Source: Alphaproteobacteria bacterium
Lineage (GTDB): Bacteria > Pseudomonadota > Alphaproteobacteria > Rhizobiales > Rhizobiaceae
NCBI GenBank assembly: GCA_018823835.1
Contig: JAHJHT010000008.1
Location: forward strand, 186,001 to 250,000
Direction: 5' to 3'
Length of the DNA stretch: 64,000 nucleotides
Made by a program: the position numbers and the translations under genes. Position 1 is the first letter of the stretch. Each line of letters opens with the position of its first letter. Positions 53,301 to 62,720 of the stretch are shown here, one piece after another. The notes under the pieces are model-generated. The model had not been told where the DNA came from and searched no databases. It saw nothing but the letters and a program-made list of their open reading frames with translations.

Positions 53301-55250
53301 TTGGCGGCTAACGAGAACAGGTCAGCTTTAGTTGACTGGCGTTGGGGATTGGGGAACGGCGAGTTGCAAGAGGGTGAGGTTCTTCGCGTAAGCGATCTCA
53401 AGGTAGCGTTTGACGTAAACGGCTCGCCTGTGGAGGTGGTGAAGGGCATCAGCTTCCGGGTGTGTTCCGGAGCCGTAACCGCCGTCGTCGGTGAATCCGG
53501 ATCGGGGAAGTCCGTCACCGCCCAGGCCATCATGCGCATCCTTCCCCGCAATGGCAGCATTACCAGCGGATCCATCGAGTTCCGCCCGGCCTCCGGCGAG
53601 ATCGTCGACGTCGTCAGCCATCTGCCCAACAGTCCGGCCATGCGCGCATTGCGCGGTTCGGCCGTTTCGATGATCTTCCAGGAGCCGATGTCCTCGCTCT
53701 CGCCGGTCCATTCGGTTGGCAACCAGGTCGAGGAAAGCCTGCGCATCCATGAGCGCGGCGCCGGCATGTCACGCAAGCAATTGCGCGAGGCAACCGAGGA
53801 GACGCTCGGGCTGGTCGGCTTCCCTGATCCGCACCGTGCCTATGACATGTATCCTTTCGAAATGTCGGGCGGGCTGCGCCAGCGCGCCATGATCGCCATG
53901 GCACTGATCTGCCGCCCTGCGCTGCTCATCGCCGATGAGCCGACAACCGCGCTCGACGTCACGGTCCAGGCGCAAATCATCAAGCTTCTCAAGGAGTTGC
54001 AGGACAAGCTTGGCATGGCGGTCCTGCTGATCACCCATGATCTCGGCGTCGTGGCCAACATGGCCGACGAGGTGGTGGTCGTGTACGACGGCAGGGTTGT
54101 CGAGGCCGGTCCGGTCGACGACATCTTTCGCGATCCCCAGCACGACTACTTGAAGGCCCTGCTCAATGCAGCGCCGCATTTCGATATGGCGCCTGACCAC
54201 CGGCTCACCGCACTGCGCGGCGGCAAGCGGACCGTGGTGGAAATGACCAAGGGCGAGGCCAAGCGCAGCCAGCCCGACGACCGGCCGCTCCTGACGGTCT
54301 CCGGGCTGAGCAAGGTCTACCACCTTCGCCGCGCTTCGATCTTCGGCGGCGAATCCAAGGTCATTCGCGCCGTCGACAACGTGCACTTCACGATCCGCCG
54401 CGGCGAATGCCTCGGGCTTGTCGGAGAAAGCGGCAGCGGCAAGACGACAGTCAGCAAAATCCTGACCAGGGCGATCACGCCCAACTCCGGCACGATCATT
54501 TTCGACGACGGTGTGGAGCAGATCGACGTGCTGGGGCTCAACGAGCGCGAATTGAAGGCGTTCCGACCGCGCCTGCAGATGGTCTTCCAGGACCCCGTCA
54601 GCTCGCTCTCGCCGCGCATGACCATCGGCGACATCCTGCGCGAACCCATGCAGATACACGGGCAGGGTGGCCGCGCCGAGCAGATTGCACGGGCCAAGGA
54701 CCTGCTGAGTTCGGTGGAACTCGGGGTCAACGCCCTGAACCGCTACCCGCACAGCTTCTCCGGCGGCCAGCGCCAGCGCGTCGGTATCGCTCGCGCCCTT
54801 GCAATGCATCCGGACCTGCTGATCCTCGATGAGCCGGTCTCGGCCCTCGATGTCTCGGTCCAGGCGCAGGTACTGAACCTGCTCAAGGACCTGCAAGCCG
54901 AAATGGGGCTCACCTATCTGTTCATCGCGCACAACCTGGCTGTTGTGAAATACATGGCCGAACGCGTCGCCGTCATGGCGGCGGGCCGCATCGTCGAGAT
55001 CGGGCCTTGCCAGTCGATCTTCGATGCCCCGGCGCATCCGTACACGAGAGCCTTGCTGAAGGCCGTGCCATTTGCCGATATTGACCGTCCGCTAGTGCTC
55101 GACGAACTGGTCCTCAAGGGATCCTCCGATCCCCGCAACTGGCCCGAAGCATTCCGCGGCGACATGAGCGATCTCGCTGCCATCGAACTCGGTGATGGCC
55201 ATCAGGTTCTGGCACGCCAGACTGCAGACGTTAGGGAGTTCCACGCATGA
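53301..55250 (+). CDS. peptide-type ABC importer, fused double ATPase subunit
   Basis: 649 residues with two complete ABC ATPase domains, as in GsiA or YejF. Domain 1: [12 protein letters not shown] (about residue 68), [27 protein letters not shown]. Domain 2: [12 protein letters not shown] (about residue 375), [28 protein letters not shown]. Both have the C-terminal oligopeptide-transporter extension. All catalytic motifs are intact. Start TTG at 53301 with GAAGGGGGG upstream. It overlaps the binding-protein gene by 4 bases (ATGA), so the importer forms one operon. Confidence 0.92.
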   Translation: MAANENRSALVDWRWGLGNGELQEGEVLRVSDLKVAFDVNGSPVEVVKGISFRVCSGAVTAVVGESGSGKSVTAQAIMRILPRNGSITSGSIEFRPASGEIVDVVSHLPNSPAMRALRGSAVSMIFQEPMSSLSPVHSVGNQVEESLRIHERGAGMSRKQLREATEETLGLVGFPDPHRAYDMYPFEMSGGLRQRAMIAMALICRPALLIADEPTTALDVTVQAQIIKLLKELQDKLGMAVLLITHDLGVVANMADEVVVVYDGRVVEAGPVDDIFRDPQHDYLKALLNAAPHFDMAPDHRLTALRGGKRTVVEMTKGEAKRSQPDDRPLLTVSGLSKVYHLRRASIFGGESKVIRAVDNVHFTIRRGECLGLVGESGSGKTTVSKILTRAITPNSGTIIFDDGVEQIDVLGLNERELKAFRPRLQMVFQDPVSSLSPRMTIGDILREPMQIHGQGGRAEQIARAKDLLSSVELGVNALNRYPHSFSGGQRQRVGIARALAMHPDLLILDEPVSALDVSVQAQVLNLLKDLQAEMGLTYLFIAHNLAVVKYMAERVAVMAAGRIVEIGPCQSIFDAPAHPYTRALLKAVPFADIDRPLVLDELVLKGSSDPRNWPEAFRGDMSDLAAIELGDGHQVLARQTADVREFHA

Positions 55251-57145
55251 GATACTTTGCTGCTCTCACCATCCTCTTTATGTCATTCGCGACCATGGCC
55301 TCTGCGAGCGAGGCGCCGCTGCTCGCCGACCTCGTTTCCTCCGGGAAACTGCCGCCCGTGGCGGAAAGGCTGCCGGAAGTGCCGCGGGTCATGCAGATCG
55401 ATGAATCGACCCAGCGAACGCCCGGAAAGCAGGGCGGCACCATCCGCATGCTGATGGCGGATCCGAAGGACATCCGCATGGTCACGGTGTACGGCTATGC
55501 GCGTCTCGTGGGCTACAACAGCTCGCTGGAACTGCAGCCTGACATTCTCCTGAGCTATGAAAACGACCGCTATCGCGTGTTCACGCTGCATTTGCGGCCG
55601 GGCCACAAATGGTCGGATGGTTCGCCCTTCACCGCAGAGGATTTCCGCTTCCAGTGGGAAGACATTCTTACCGACCCCGACATGGACCGCGGTGGGCTCG
55701 ACGCCGTGTTCCTGGCCGGTGGCAAGCCACCGAAATTCGAGGTCATCGACCCGCTGACAGTGCGGTACACCTGGGAGACCCCGAACCCGCTGTTTCTGCC
55801 GGCACTTGCCGGGACGCGGCCACTCGATATCTATTCCGCCTCCGCCTACCTGAAGCAGTTCCACGCCAAATATGCCGATCCCGACAAGCTGGCAGCCGAA
55901 GTTGCCAAGGAAAAGGTCAAGGACTGGCAGTCTTTGCAGATCCGCATGGCGCGCAGCTACCGTCCCGAAAACCCGGACCTGCCTACTCTGCAGCCCTGGG
56001 TCAACCTCACGGCTCCCCCATCCAACCGCTTCGTCTTCCAGAGAAACCCGTATTACCATCGGGTCGATCAGAACGGCGTTCAGTTGCCTTACGTGGATGA
56101 GTTGGTGATGAACATCGCCGAGAGCTCGATCATCCCGGCAAAGACTGGCTCAGGCGAGTCAGACCTGCAGGAGCGCTATCTTAGTTTCACCGATTACACC
56201 TTCCTCAAGGAGGGCGAGGACCGCAACAACTACAAGGTCCGGCTGTGGACGGTCGGCCGCGGCTCGGCTGTGGCGCTGTTTCCCAATCTGAACACCACCG
56301 ACGCAACCTGGAAGGAAGTGTTCAGGGATCCAAGGTTCAGGCGCGCCATTTCTCTTGGCATCGACCGCAGCCAGATCAACCAGGTCCTGTTTTCCGGCCT
56401 GGCCAAGGAAAGCGCGAGCACCGTTCTTCCGGGTAGCCCGCTCTATCGCGACGAACTGGGCGCGGCCTATTCGCAATACGACCCGGACGCCGCCAACGCG
56501 CTGCTCGACGAAATCGGCCTGAAGCGGTCACCGAACGGCACCCGCCTGCTGCCGGATGGCCGGCCAATGGACCTGATCGTCGAGAGCACCGGTGAAAGCT
56601 CGATGGAAGCCGACGTTCTCGAGCTCGTGACGTCCGACTGGAAGGATCTTGGCATCAAGGTGTTCACCCGCACCAGCCAGCGCGACATCTTCCGCAGCCG
56701 CGTAGCAGCGGGATCGACCCTGATGTCCGTTTGGGCAGGTGTCGACAACGGCGCTCCGACGGCGGATTTCAGCCCGCAGGAATTCGTGCCCACCGATCCC
56801 TACCAGCTGCAGTGGCCGATGTGGGGCACCTATGTCAGCACTCATGGAACTGCAGGCGAAAAGATCGACTATCCGCCCGCCGAGAAGCTGGTTGACCTCT
56901 ATCAAGACTGGCTGCTCGCGGAAACAGACGCGGACAAGCGCAAGATCTGGGGCGAGATCCTCGACATCAATGCGCAGGAGGTCTTCTCGATCGGCATTGT
57001 GACGGCAACGCTGGTTCCGGTTGTCATATCCAACAACCTGATGAACGTGCCTGTCGAAGGCATTTCGAGCTTCGACCCCTACGGCTATTTCGGCGTGTAC
57101 GAGATGGATTCGTTCTGGATGAAAAATGCGGCCGGGGGCAACTAG
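55247..57145 (+). CDS. ABC importer substrate-binding protein (family 5, peptide/oligosaccharide type)
   Basis: 632 residues, larger than the 500-540 of DppA/OppA. A signal peptide is evident ([20 protein letters not shown]). The SBP_bac_5 core contains LRPGHKWSDGSPFTAEDFRF near residue 113 and FRDPRFRRAISLGIDRSQIN near residue 360. FQRNPYYHRVDQNGVQLPYV near residue 263 is typical of the long subgroup. The ligand is not predictable; peptides or oligosaccharides are both known for this class. It is followed by an 88-base gap containing an inverted repeat. Confidence 0.92.
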   Translation: MRYFAALTILFMSFATMASASEAPLLADLVSSGKLPPVAERLPEVPRVMQIDESTQRTPGKQGGTIRMLMADPKDIRMVTVYGYARLVGYNSSLELQPDILLSYENDRYRVFTLHLRPGHKWSDGSPFTAEDFRFQWEDILTDPDMDRGGLDAVFLAGGKPPKFEVIDPLTVRYTWETPNPLFLPALAGTRPLDIYSASAYLKQFHAKYADPDKLAAEVAKEKVKDWQSLQIRMARSYRPENPDLPTLQPWVNLTAPPSNRFVFQRNPYYHRVDQNGVQLPYVDELVMNIAESSIIPAKTGSGESDLQERYLSFTDYTFLKEGEDRNNYKVRLWTVGRGSAVALFPNLNTTDATWKEVFRDPRFRRAISLGIDRSQINQVLFSGLAKESASTVLPGSPLYRDELGAAYSQYDPDAANALLDEIGLKRSPNGTRLLPDGRPMDLIVESTGESSMEADVLELVTSDWKDLGIKVFTRTSQRDIFRSRVAAGSTLMSVWAGVDNGAPTADFSPQEFVPTDPYQLQWPMWGTYVSTHGTAGEKIDYPPAEKLVDLYQDWLLAETDADKRKIWGEILDINAQEVFSIGIVTATLVPVVISNNLMNVPVEGISSFDPYGYFGVYEMDSFWMKNAAGGN

Positions 57146-57161
57146 ATCATGATCGCCTTGC

Positions 57162-57227
57162 AGACCGCGTCTTCACCCGTTCCCGTGGCCATGCCCCCGG
57201 CGGCATGCCCCCGCGAAGCCGCGGTCT
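57162..57227 (+). promoter_or_regulatory. inter-gene inverted repeat between binding-protein and permease genes
   Basis: AGACCGCG (57162-57169) and CGCGGTCT (57220-57227) are perfect inverted arms enclosing a second hairpin, CATGCC and GGCATG with a 6-base loop. Such structures after binding-protein genes often stabilise the upstream mRNA and lower expression of downstream permeases. The 3' arm ends 6 bases before the permease ATG and may cover its ribosome-binding site. Confidence 0.45.
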
Positions 57228-57233
57228 AGCATC

Positions 57234-58232
57234 ATGATCTACTACATCCTGCGCCGCGTCTTCTTGATGATCCCGACGCTGATCATCACCAGCGCCCTGG
57301 TCTTCGCCATCATCGAGGCGCCTCCCGGAGACTATCTGGAGAGCTACATCGCCGAGTTGCAGGCACAAGGCGAGGCCGTTGATACGGCCAGGATCGAGTA
57401 TCTGCGTCACGAATACGGCTTCGACAAATCGCCGGTCGAGCGCTACTTCACCTGGGTTTCCGGCATGCTGGTCGGCGACTTCGGTTATTCCTTCGCCTAT
57501 GAGTTGCCCGTTACCGCGGTCGTCGGGGATCGATTGTTCCTGACGGTCCTGGTGTCGATGGCGACAATCATCTTCACATGGCTGATCGCCTTCCCGATCG
57601 GCATCTACTCGGCGACGCGACAATACAGTTGGGGCGACTACGGGTTCACCTTCCTTGGTCTGCTCGGCCTTGCGACGCCGAATTTTCTTCTCGCGCTGGT
57701 GTTGATGTACCTCGCCAACGTCTGGTTCGGCACGTCGATCGGCGGGCTCATGGACCCACGTTTTGTCGGCCAGCCGATGAGCTGGGACAAGTTCGTGTCG
57801 GTTCTCGACCATCTCTGGGTGCCCGTCGTCGTCATCGGCACCTCGGGAACTGCCGGCATGATCCGGCGCATCCGCGCCAATCTCCTTGATGAACTCCAGA
57901 AGCAATATGTGACGACCGCGCGGGCCAAGGGACTTCATCCTTTCCGGGCACTCGTCAAATACCCGCTCCGCATGTCGCTGAACTTCTTCATATCCGACAT
58001 CGGTTCGGTGCTGCCCGCTGTCATCTCGGGCGCAGAGGTCGTGGCAATCGTGCTGTCTCTGGAGACCACGGGACCGCTGCTGATATCCGCGCTGCAAAGT
58101 CAGGACATGTACCTTGCCGGTTCCTTCCTGATGTTCCTGTCGCTGCTCACCGTCGTGGGCGTGCTGATTTCCGATATTGCGCTTGCCTACCTTGATCCGC
58201 GCATCCGGCTGGGCGGAGGGGTGCGCAAATGA
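57234..58232 (+). CDS. ABC importer permease, DppB type
   Basis: 332 residues with about six membrane helices. The N-terminus MIYYILRRVFLMIPTLIITS is typical of DppB/OppB, followed by PPGDYLESYIAELQAQGE. The cytoplasmic EAA loop TTARAKGLHPFRALVKYPLR lies near residue 225 and contacts the ATPase. ATGA overlap with the second permease. Part of the importer operon that begins at 53301. Confidence 0.94.
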   Translation: MIYYILRRVFLMIPTLIITSALVFAIIEAPPGDYLESYIAELQAQGEAVDTARIEYLRHEYGFDKSPVERYFTWVSGMLVGDFGYSFAYELPVTAVVGDRLFLTVLVSMATIIFTWLIAFPIGIYSATRQYSWGDYGFTFLGLLGLATPNFLLALVLMYLANVWFGTSIGGLMDPRFVGQPMSWDKFVSVLDHLWVPVVVIGTSGTAGMIRRIRANLLDELQKQYVTTARAKGLHPFRALVKYPLRMSLNFFISDIGSVLPAVISGAEVVAIVLSLETTGPLLISALQSQDMYLAGSFLMFLSLLTVVGVLISDIALAYLDPRIRLGGGVRK

Positions 58233-59398
58233 CTTTGCCGCAGAATGCCACCAGCCTGCCGCACACGGTGACCGACGCTCCCTTCGATCCGGAAGCGATC
58301 TACCACTACACCGACGCTCAGAAGGCGTTGTTCGAGGCATCGCAGTTGAGGCTGATGTGGTGGAAGTTCCGCCGGCACAAGCCGGCGCTTGTCTCCGCCA
58401 TCTTCCTTGGCCTGCTCTACATGTCGATCCTGGTTTCGGAGGTGCTGGCGCCCTACAATCTGCACAGCAGGCATTCCGACAGCATATACGCGCCGCCGCA
58501 GTCGCTTCACCTGTTCCACAATGGTGAACTTCGCGCGCCGTTCGTCTATGGCTACGACTTCAAGCTGAACATGGAGAACCTGAAGCGGGAATACGTCCCG
58601 AATACAGAGAAAATCCAGACGATCCGCTGGTTCTGCAGCGGTGACGACTATGATTTCTGGGGCGTCATCCCGGCGACTTTCCACATCGCGTGTCCGGCCG
58701 AAGGGGGCTCTCTCTTCCTGCTGGGCACCGACCGGCTTGGCCGTGACGTGCTGAGCCGCATCATCTATGGCGCGCGCATATCGCTGACCATCGGCCTGCT
58801 GGGCGTCGGCGTCAGCCTCGTGCTCGGCATCGTGATCGGTGGCATGGCAGGCTATTACGGAGGCCTTTTCGACGTCATCAGCCAGCGCCTGATCGAGGTG
58901 ATCCAGTCGATACCCTCGATCCCGCTTTGGCTGGCACTGGCGGCGATCCTGCCCATCACTTGGTCTCCGATCTTTGTCTATTTCGGTATCACCGTCATTC
59001 TGGGGCTGCTCGACTGGACAGGACTGGCCCGGACCGTCCGGTCCAAGCTTCTGGCTCTGCGGGAGGAAGATTATGTGTCCGCGGCTCAGGTCATGGGCGC
59101 GAGCAGCTTTCGGATCGTCTCGCGTCACCTGATCCCCGGTTTCGCCTCGCATCTGATCGCAACCGCGACCATCGCCATTCCGACGATGATCCTTGGCGAG
59201 ACGACGCTGAGCTTCCTCGGGCTCGGCCTGCGCGCGCCAATCACCAGCTGGGGCGTCCTGCTGACGGAGGCGCAGAACATCAACGCCGTAGCGCTCTATC
59301 CGTGGCTGCTGTGGCCGGTCCTTCCCGTCATCCTCGTGGTGCTGGCGTACAACTTCCTTGGCGACGGGCTGAGGGACGCCGCGGACCCCTACAAGTAG
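58229..59398 (+). CDS. ABC importer permease, DppC type with periplasmic insertion
   Basis: 389 residues. The first helix (about 53-75) is followed by an insertion of roughly 90 residues containing FVYGYDFKLNMENLKREYVP and one Cys pair (WFCSGDD and HIACPAE) before the conserved GTDRLGRDVLSRIIYGARIS (about residue 170). The EAA loop is SAAQVMGASSFRIVSRHLIP near residue 290. DppC is normally about 300 residues; the extra domain is reminiscent of YejE-type permeases and should face the periplasm. It closes the importer operon; 91 bases then separate it from the pseudo-ABC gene. Confidence 0.92.
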   Translation: MTLPQNATSLPHTVTDAPFDPEAIYHYTDAQKALFEASQLRLMWWKFRRHKPALVSAIFLGLLYMSILVSEVLAPYNLHSRHSDSIYAPPQSLHLFHNGELRAPFVYGYDFKLNMENLKREYVPNTEKIQTIRWFCSGDDYDFWGVIPATFHIACPAEGGSLFLLGTDRLGRDVLSRIIYGARISLTIGLLGVGVSLVLGIVIGGMAGYYGGLFDVISQRLIEVIQSIPSIPLWLALAAILPITWSPIFVYFGITVILGLLDWTGLARTVRSKLLALREEDYVSAAQVMGASSFRIVSRHLIPGFASHLIATATIAIPTMILGETTLSFLGLGLRAPITSWGVLLTEAQNINAVALYPWLLWPVLPVILVVLAYNFLGDGLRDAADPYK

Positions 59399-59489
59399 AG
59401 ATGAGGGGGAAGCCGCATACGGCCTTTAGGGCGCGCCAGGTTCGATGGGGCGGCAGCAAGAATCCGAACTCTGACCTGGATGGACTCTT

Positions 59490-62168
59490 ATGAGCGACAG
59501 AATGGAGCGGAACCTCTTCAAGTACATCTGGAGCCACTCCAAGCGCCAGCAGGTCTGGATTCTGTGCATCGTTGCCCTGTCAATGCCGACCTACTTCCTG
59601 GCATTCGACATTCCCAAGCTGATCGTCAACGGCCCGATACAGGGCAAGGGATTCGAGACACCGGACGCCACCCAGAGCGTGCTTCCCATCTCCATCGGAA
59701 ATCCCTTCGGCGACGGTTCGCTGACCCTCTTCGAAGGATTTGAGCTTGATCGCATGAATGCGCTGATCGCGCTCAGCATGGCCTTTCTCGGCTATGTCGT
59801 CGTCAACGGCATGTTCAAGCTCTACATCAATACCTACAAGGGCCGGCTCGGGGAGCGGATGCTGCGGCGCCTGCGATACCAGCTGGTCGACCGCGTGCTG
59901 AGGTTCCCGTTCCCGCAGTACCGCAGGGTCCGTAGCTCCGAGATCGCAACGATGATCAAGGACGAGGTCGATCCGCTTGGCGGCTTCATCGGCGAGGCCT
60001 TCGCCACGCCGGCATTCCTGGTCGGCCAGGCGCTGTCCGCCCTGATCTTCATCATGCTGCAGAGCTGGGTGCTCGGCATGGTCACGCTGGGCATCCTTGT
60101 GCTGCAGACGGGACTGATCCCCAAGCTGCGCGTCCGGCTGCGCCAGCTTGCGCTGCAGCGGCAACTGACCGCCCGCGACCTGTCCGGCCGGGTCAGCGAG
60201 ATCGTCGACGGCGCAACCGACATCAGGCTCAACGACGGCACCAATTTCGAGCGCTCCGACATTGCCGACAGGTTGGCCCGCATCTTCTTCATCCGCTTCG
60301 ACTTCTACCAGTGGAAGTTCATGGTGAAGTTCATCAACAATTTCCTGGCCCAGTTCACGCCCTTCGTCTTCTATCTCGGCGGCGGCATCCTTGCGATCCG
60401 GGGCAGCTTGGACATTGGCCAGCTGGTTGCGGTCATCGCGGCCTACAAGGACCTTCCGGGGCCGGTCAAGGAACTGATCGATTGGGACTACCAGCGCCTC
60501 GACGTGCAGGTGAAATACCTGCAGGTCGTCAACGCCTTCGACGTGACCCCGCTGGCACCGGCAATCTCGCAGGAAGTGAAGTCCGAGAATGTAAAGAGCC
60601 TCGTCGGGCCGATCGCTTTCCATCAGGTTTCGGCCACCGACGAATCCGGCAAGTCGCTCATCACCGGGCTCGATCTCAGCATCGGCCTCCACGAGGAGGT
60701 GGCTGCCCTGGGCGCGACGGGCGACGGCGCAGAGGTCGTGGGCGAGCTGATCGCGCGCCTCATCAGTCCCTCCGCAGGCACCATAAACATCGGCGCGACA
60801 GCACTCGCTGCCATCCCCGAATGGCATACCGGCCGTCGCATCGGCTATGTCGGCGCAGAGCCCTTCTTCGCTCACGGAACGGCGCGCGATGCGCTGCTGA
60901 GCGGACTTCGGCATGCTCCATTCCGGCCCGCGCCCGAGGGCAAGGGAATGACACCGCTTATCGTGCGGGAGGCCAAGGCCTCGGGCAATCCCGTGCTGGA
61001 TCGGCATGCCAGCTGGATAGACTACGCCGCCGCCGGGGCCACGAATGATCAGGACCTTGCCGATCGCATCACATGGGTGCTGCGGATCGTCAGCCTCGAA
61101 GAGGATTTTTACGCCTTCGGCCTGCGCACAAAGCTGGCCGACGATACAGAAGGCGAGAGCGAGGAGATGTTCCTCAATGCGCGCAGGATTTTCCTTGAGC
61201 GCCTGACCAAGGATGACAACGCGGCCGACGTCGAGCCGTTCGACGTCACGCGCTTCAACTCGCAGATGACGATCTTCCAGAACCTTGTATTCGGCGCCGT
61301 CGCTTCGACGGAACTTCTGCCGAACGAGATCCCCTCGGACTCGCCACTCTGGAAGACGCTTGAAGCCGGCGGTCTCGACAGCAAGCTTTATGCGCTCGGG
61401 CGGGAAGCCTCGGCGGTTATCGTCGATCTGTTCGGCGAGGTCTCCGACAACATGAAGATCCTCGAACGACTCGACCTGATCGACCCGACAAAACTGACGG
61501 AATACAGCGCGGCACTGGGCAAGACCGATGGCGTCGACTTCGCTGCCGTCGCCAACGCAGACAGGCAGAGGTTCATCCGTGTGGCACTAAGCTACAGCGA
61601 GCCCCGCCACCGCCTCGACCTTCTCGACGACGACCTTCGCCAGGCAGTGGTCGACTCGCGCATAACATTCCGCGAGAATCTGCCCCCGGAGCTGGCTTCG
61701 GAGTTCTCCTTTCACGATGCCGACCAGATCAATCCATTTGCCTCTCTCCAGGACAACATCCTGTTTGGCCGGATCGTCGATGGCCGTGCCGGGGCTGTCG
61801 ACCGGATCAGTGCGCTGCTGCGTGAAATCCTGGAGGAACTCGACCTCTCCTATGCCGTTCTGGAGCGTGGTTTGAAGTATGAGATCGGCTCGGGCGGGCG
61901 GCGCCTTTCCCTGTCGCAGCGTCAACAGCTCGGCCTCGCTCGCGTATTGCTAAGAAGGCCGGAATTCCTCATCGTAAACCGTGGCTTGAACGCGCTGGAC
62001 AACCGAACGGTGGAAAAGGTGGTCCAAAGCATCCTGGAAATCGCCCATTCAGAGTCGGAAAAATTTGGCGTACTTTGGATAACATCGACGGAAACTCAGG
62101 CATCCATGTTCGACAGGGTGCTGAAATTCTCGCGCGGCGAGTTGGTTTCTGATGAGGCCGTGAAATGA
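59490..62168 (+). CDS. ABC-exporter-like membrane protein with degenerate nucleotide-binding domain
   Basis: 892 residues. Residues 1-340 look like a type I exporter transmembrane domain (helices near 20-40, 85-105, 165-205 and 270-310; YKGRLGERMLRRLRYQLVDR is typical). The nucleotide-binding part is broken. Walker A reads LGATGDGAEVV (about residue 405) without the essential Lys. The Q-loop region YVGAEPFFAHGTARDALLSG lacks the Gln. A segment of about 290 residues then intervenes before a second Q-loop-like INPFASLQDNILFG (about 750). The signature is LSLSQRQQLGLARVLL, Walker B is FLIVNRGLNALD (Asp and Glu lost), and the switch His is Ser (WITSTETQ). It should not hydrolyse ATP. The function is unknown; cyclic-nucleotide genes follow. 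Confidence 0.88.
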   Translation: MSDRMERNLFKYIWSHSKRQQVWILCIVALSMPTYFLAFDIPKLIVNGPIQGKGFETPDATQSVLPISIGNPFGDGSLTLFEGFELDRMNALIALSMAFLGYVVVNGMFKLYINTYKGRLGERMLRRLRYQLVDRVLRFPFPQYRRVRSSEIATMIKDEVDPLGGFIGEAFATPAFLVGQALSALIFIMLQSWVLGMVTLGILVLQTGLIPKLRVRLRQLALQRQLTARDLSGRVSEIVDGATDIRLNDGTNFERSDIADRLARIFFIRFDFYQWKFMVKFINNFLAQFTPFVFYLGGGILAIRGSLDIGQLVAVIAAYKDLPGPVKELIDWDYQRLDVQVKYLQVVNAFDVTPLAPAISQEVKSENVKSLVGPIAFHQVSATDESGKSLITGLDLSIGLHEEVAALGATGDGAEVVGELIARLISPSAGTINIGATALAAIPEWHTGRRIGYVGAEPFFAHGTARDALLSGLRHAPFRPAPEGKGMTPLIVREAKASGNPVLDRHASWIDYAAAGATNDQDLADRITWVLRIVSLEEDFYAFGLRTKLADDTEGESEEMFLNARRIFLERLTKDDNAADVEPFDVTRFNSQMTIFQNLVFGAVASTELLPNEIPSDSPLWKTLEAGGLDSKLYALGREASAVIVDLFGEVSDNMKILERLDLIDPTKLTEYSAALGKTDGVDFAAVANADRQRFIRVALSYSEPRHRLDLLDDDLRQAVVDSRITFRENLPPELASEFSFHDADQINPFASLQDNILFGRIVDGRAGAVDRISALLREILEELDLSYAVLERGLKYEIGSGGRRLSLSQRQQLGLARVLLRRPEFLIVNRGLNALDNRTVEKVVQSILEIAHSESEKFGVLWITSTETQASMFDRVLKFSRGELVSDEAVK

Positions 62169-62262
62169 ACGGTTTGGATAGTCTTGTCGTGTCAGTCTGC
62201 GATCGTATGGCTGCAGCCTGTGGCAGCCCGGGGCCTGTCTGTGGCTTTTGCGGGAGATTTCC

Positions 62263-62715
62263 ATGAGCCTTGAAGAAGACGCATTGCTCCTGGCGAAGGT
62301 TGAACTCTTCGCCAATGTCGCACCGCGGCGCCTCAAGCTTCTGGCGCTCGCCTCGAGCCGCGTGCTCTTCGCGCCAGGGCAGGACCTCTGCGTCGAGGGC
62401 GACGAGGGCTACGAGGCCTTCATCCTCATCTCTGGCGAAGCGGACGTGAAGATCAAGACGCCGTCCGGCGTGGCGACCGTTGCCCGCCTGAAGCGCAACG
62501 ACATCGTCGGAGAAATGGCAATCCTGCGAGACATGCCACGCAACGCCACGGTTACCGCGGCGTCGGACGTGACGACCTTGCGTATCGGCAAGCAGGACTT
62601 CCTCAATCTGATGAAGGAATTCCCCGAGGTAACGGTTGAAGTGATGCGTTCGTTGGCAGAGAGACTGGCCCGCACGACCAGCGAACTGGCAAATGCCCGC
62701 GCCGCGAAAGCGTAA
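62263..62715 (+). CDS. stand-alone cyclic-nucleotide-binding domain protein
   Basis: About 150 residues, a single CNB domain of the CRP/PKA-R type with no DNA-binding or kinase domain. The phosphate-binding cassette is GEMAILRDMPRNATVTA (about residues 81-97), with the Glu and Arg that contact cyclic nucleotide intact. The C-terminus is a helix (SLAERLARTTSELANARAAKA, split after Glu in reading). ATG at 62263 with GGGAG 7 bases upstream. It is 5 bases before the MBL gene. It probably senses the product of the adjacent cyclase. Confidence 0.9.
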   Translation: MSLEEDALLLAKVELFANVAPRRLKLLALASSRVLFAPGQDLCVEGDEGYEAFILISGEADVKIKTPSGVATVARLKRNDIVGEMAILRDMPRNATVTAASDVTTLRIGKQDFLNLMKEFPEVTVEVMRSLAERLARTTSELANARAAKA

Positions 62716-62720
62716 ACTGA

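Noticed and set aside
59490-62168. Pseudogene status of the degenerate ABC protein
   Set aside because: The frame is intact over 892 codons with normal-looking composition and lies in a well-spaced gene row, which favours a functional non-ATPase protein over decay.
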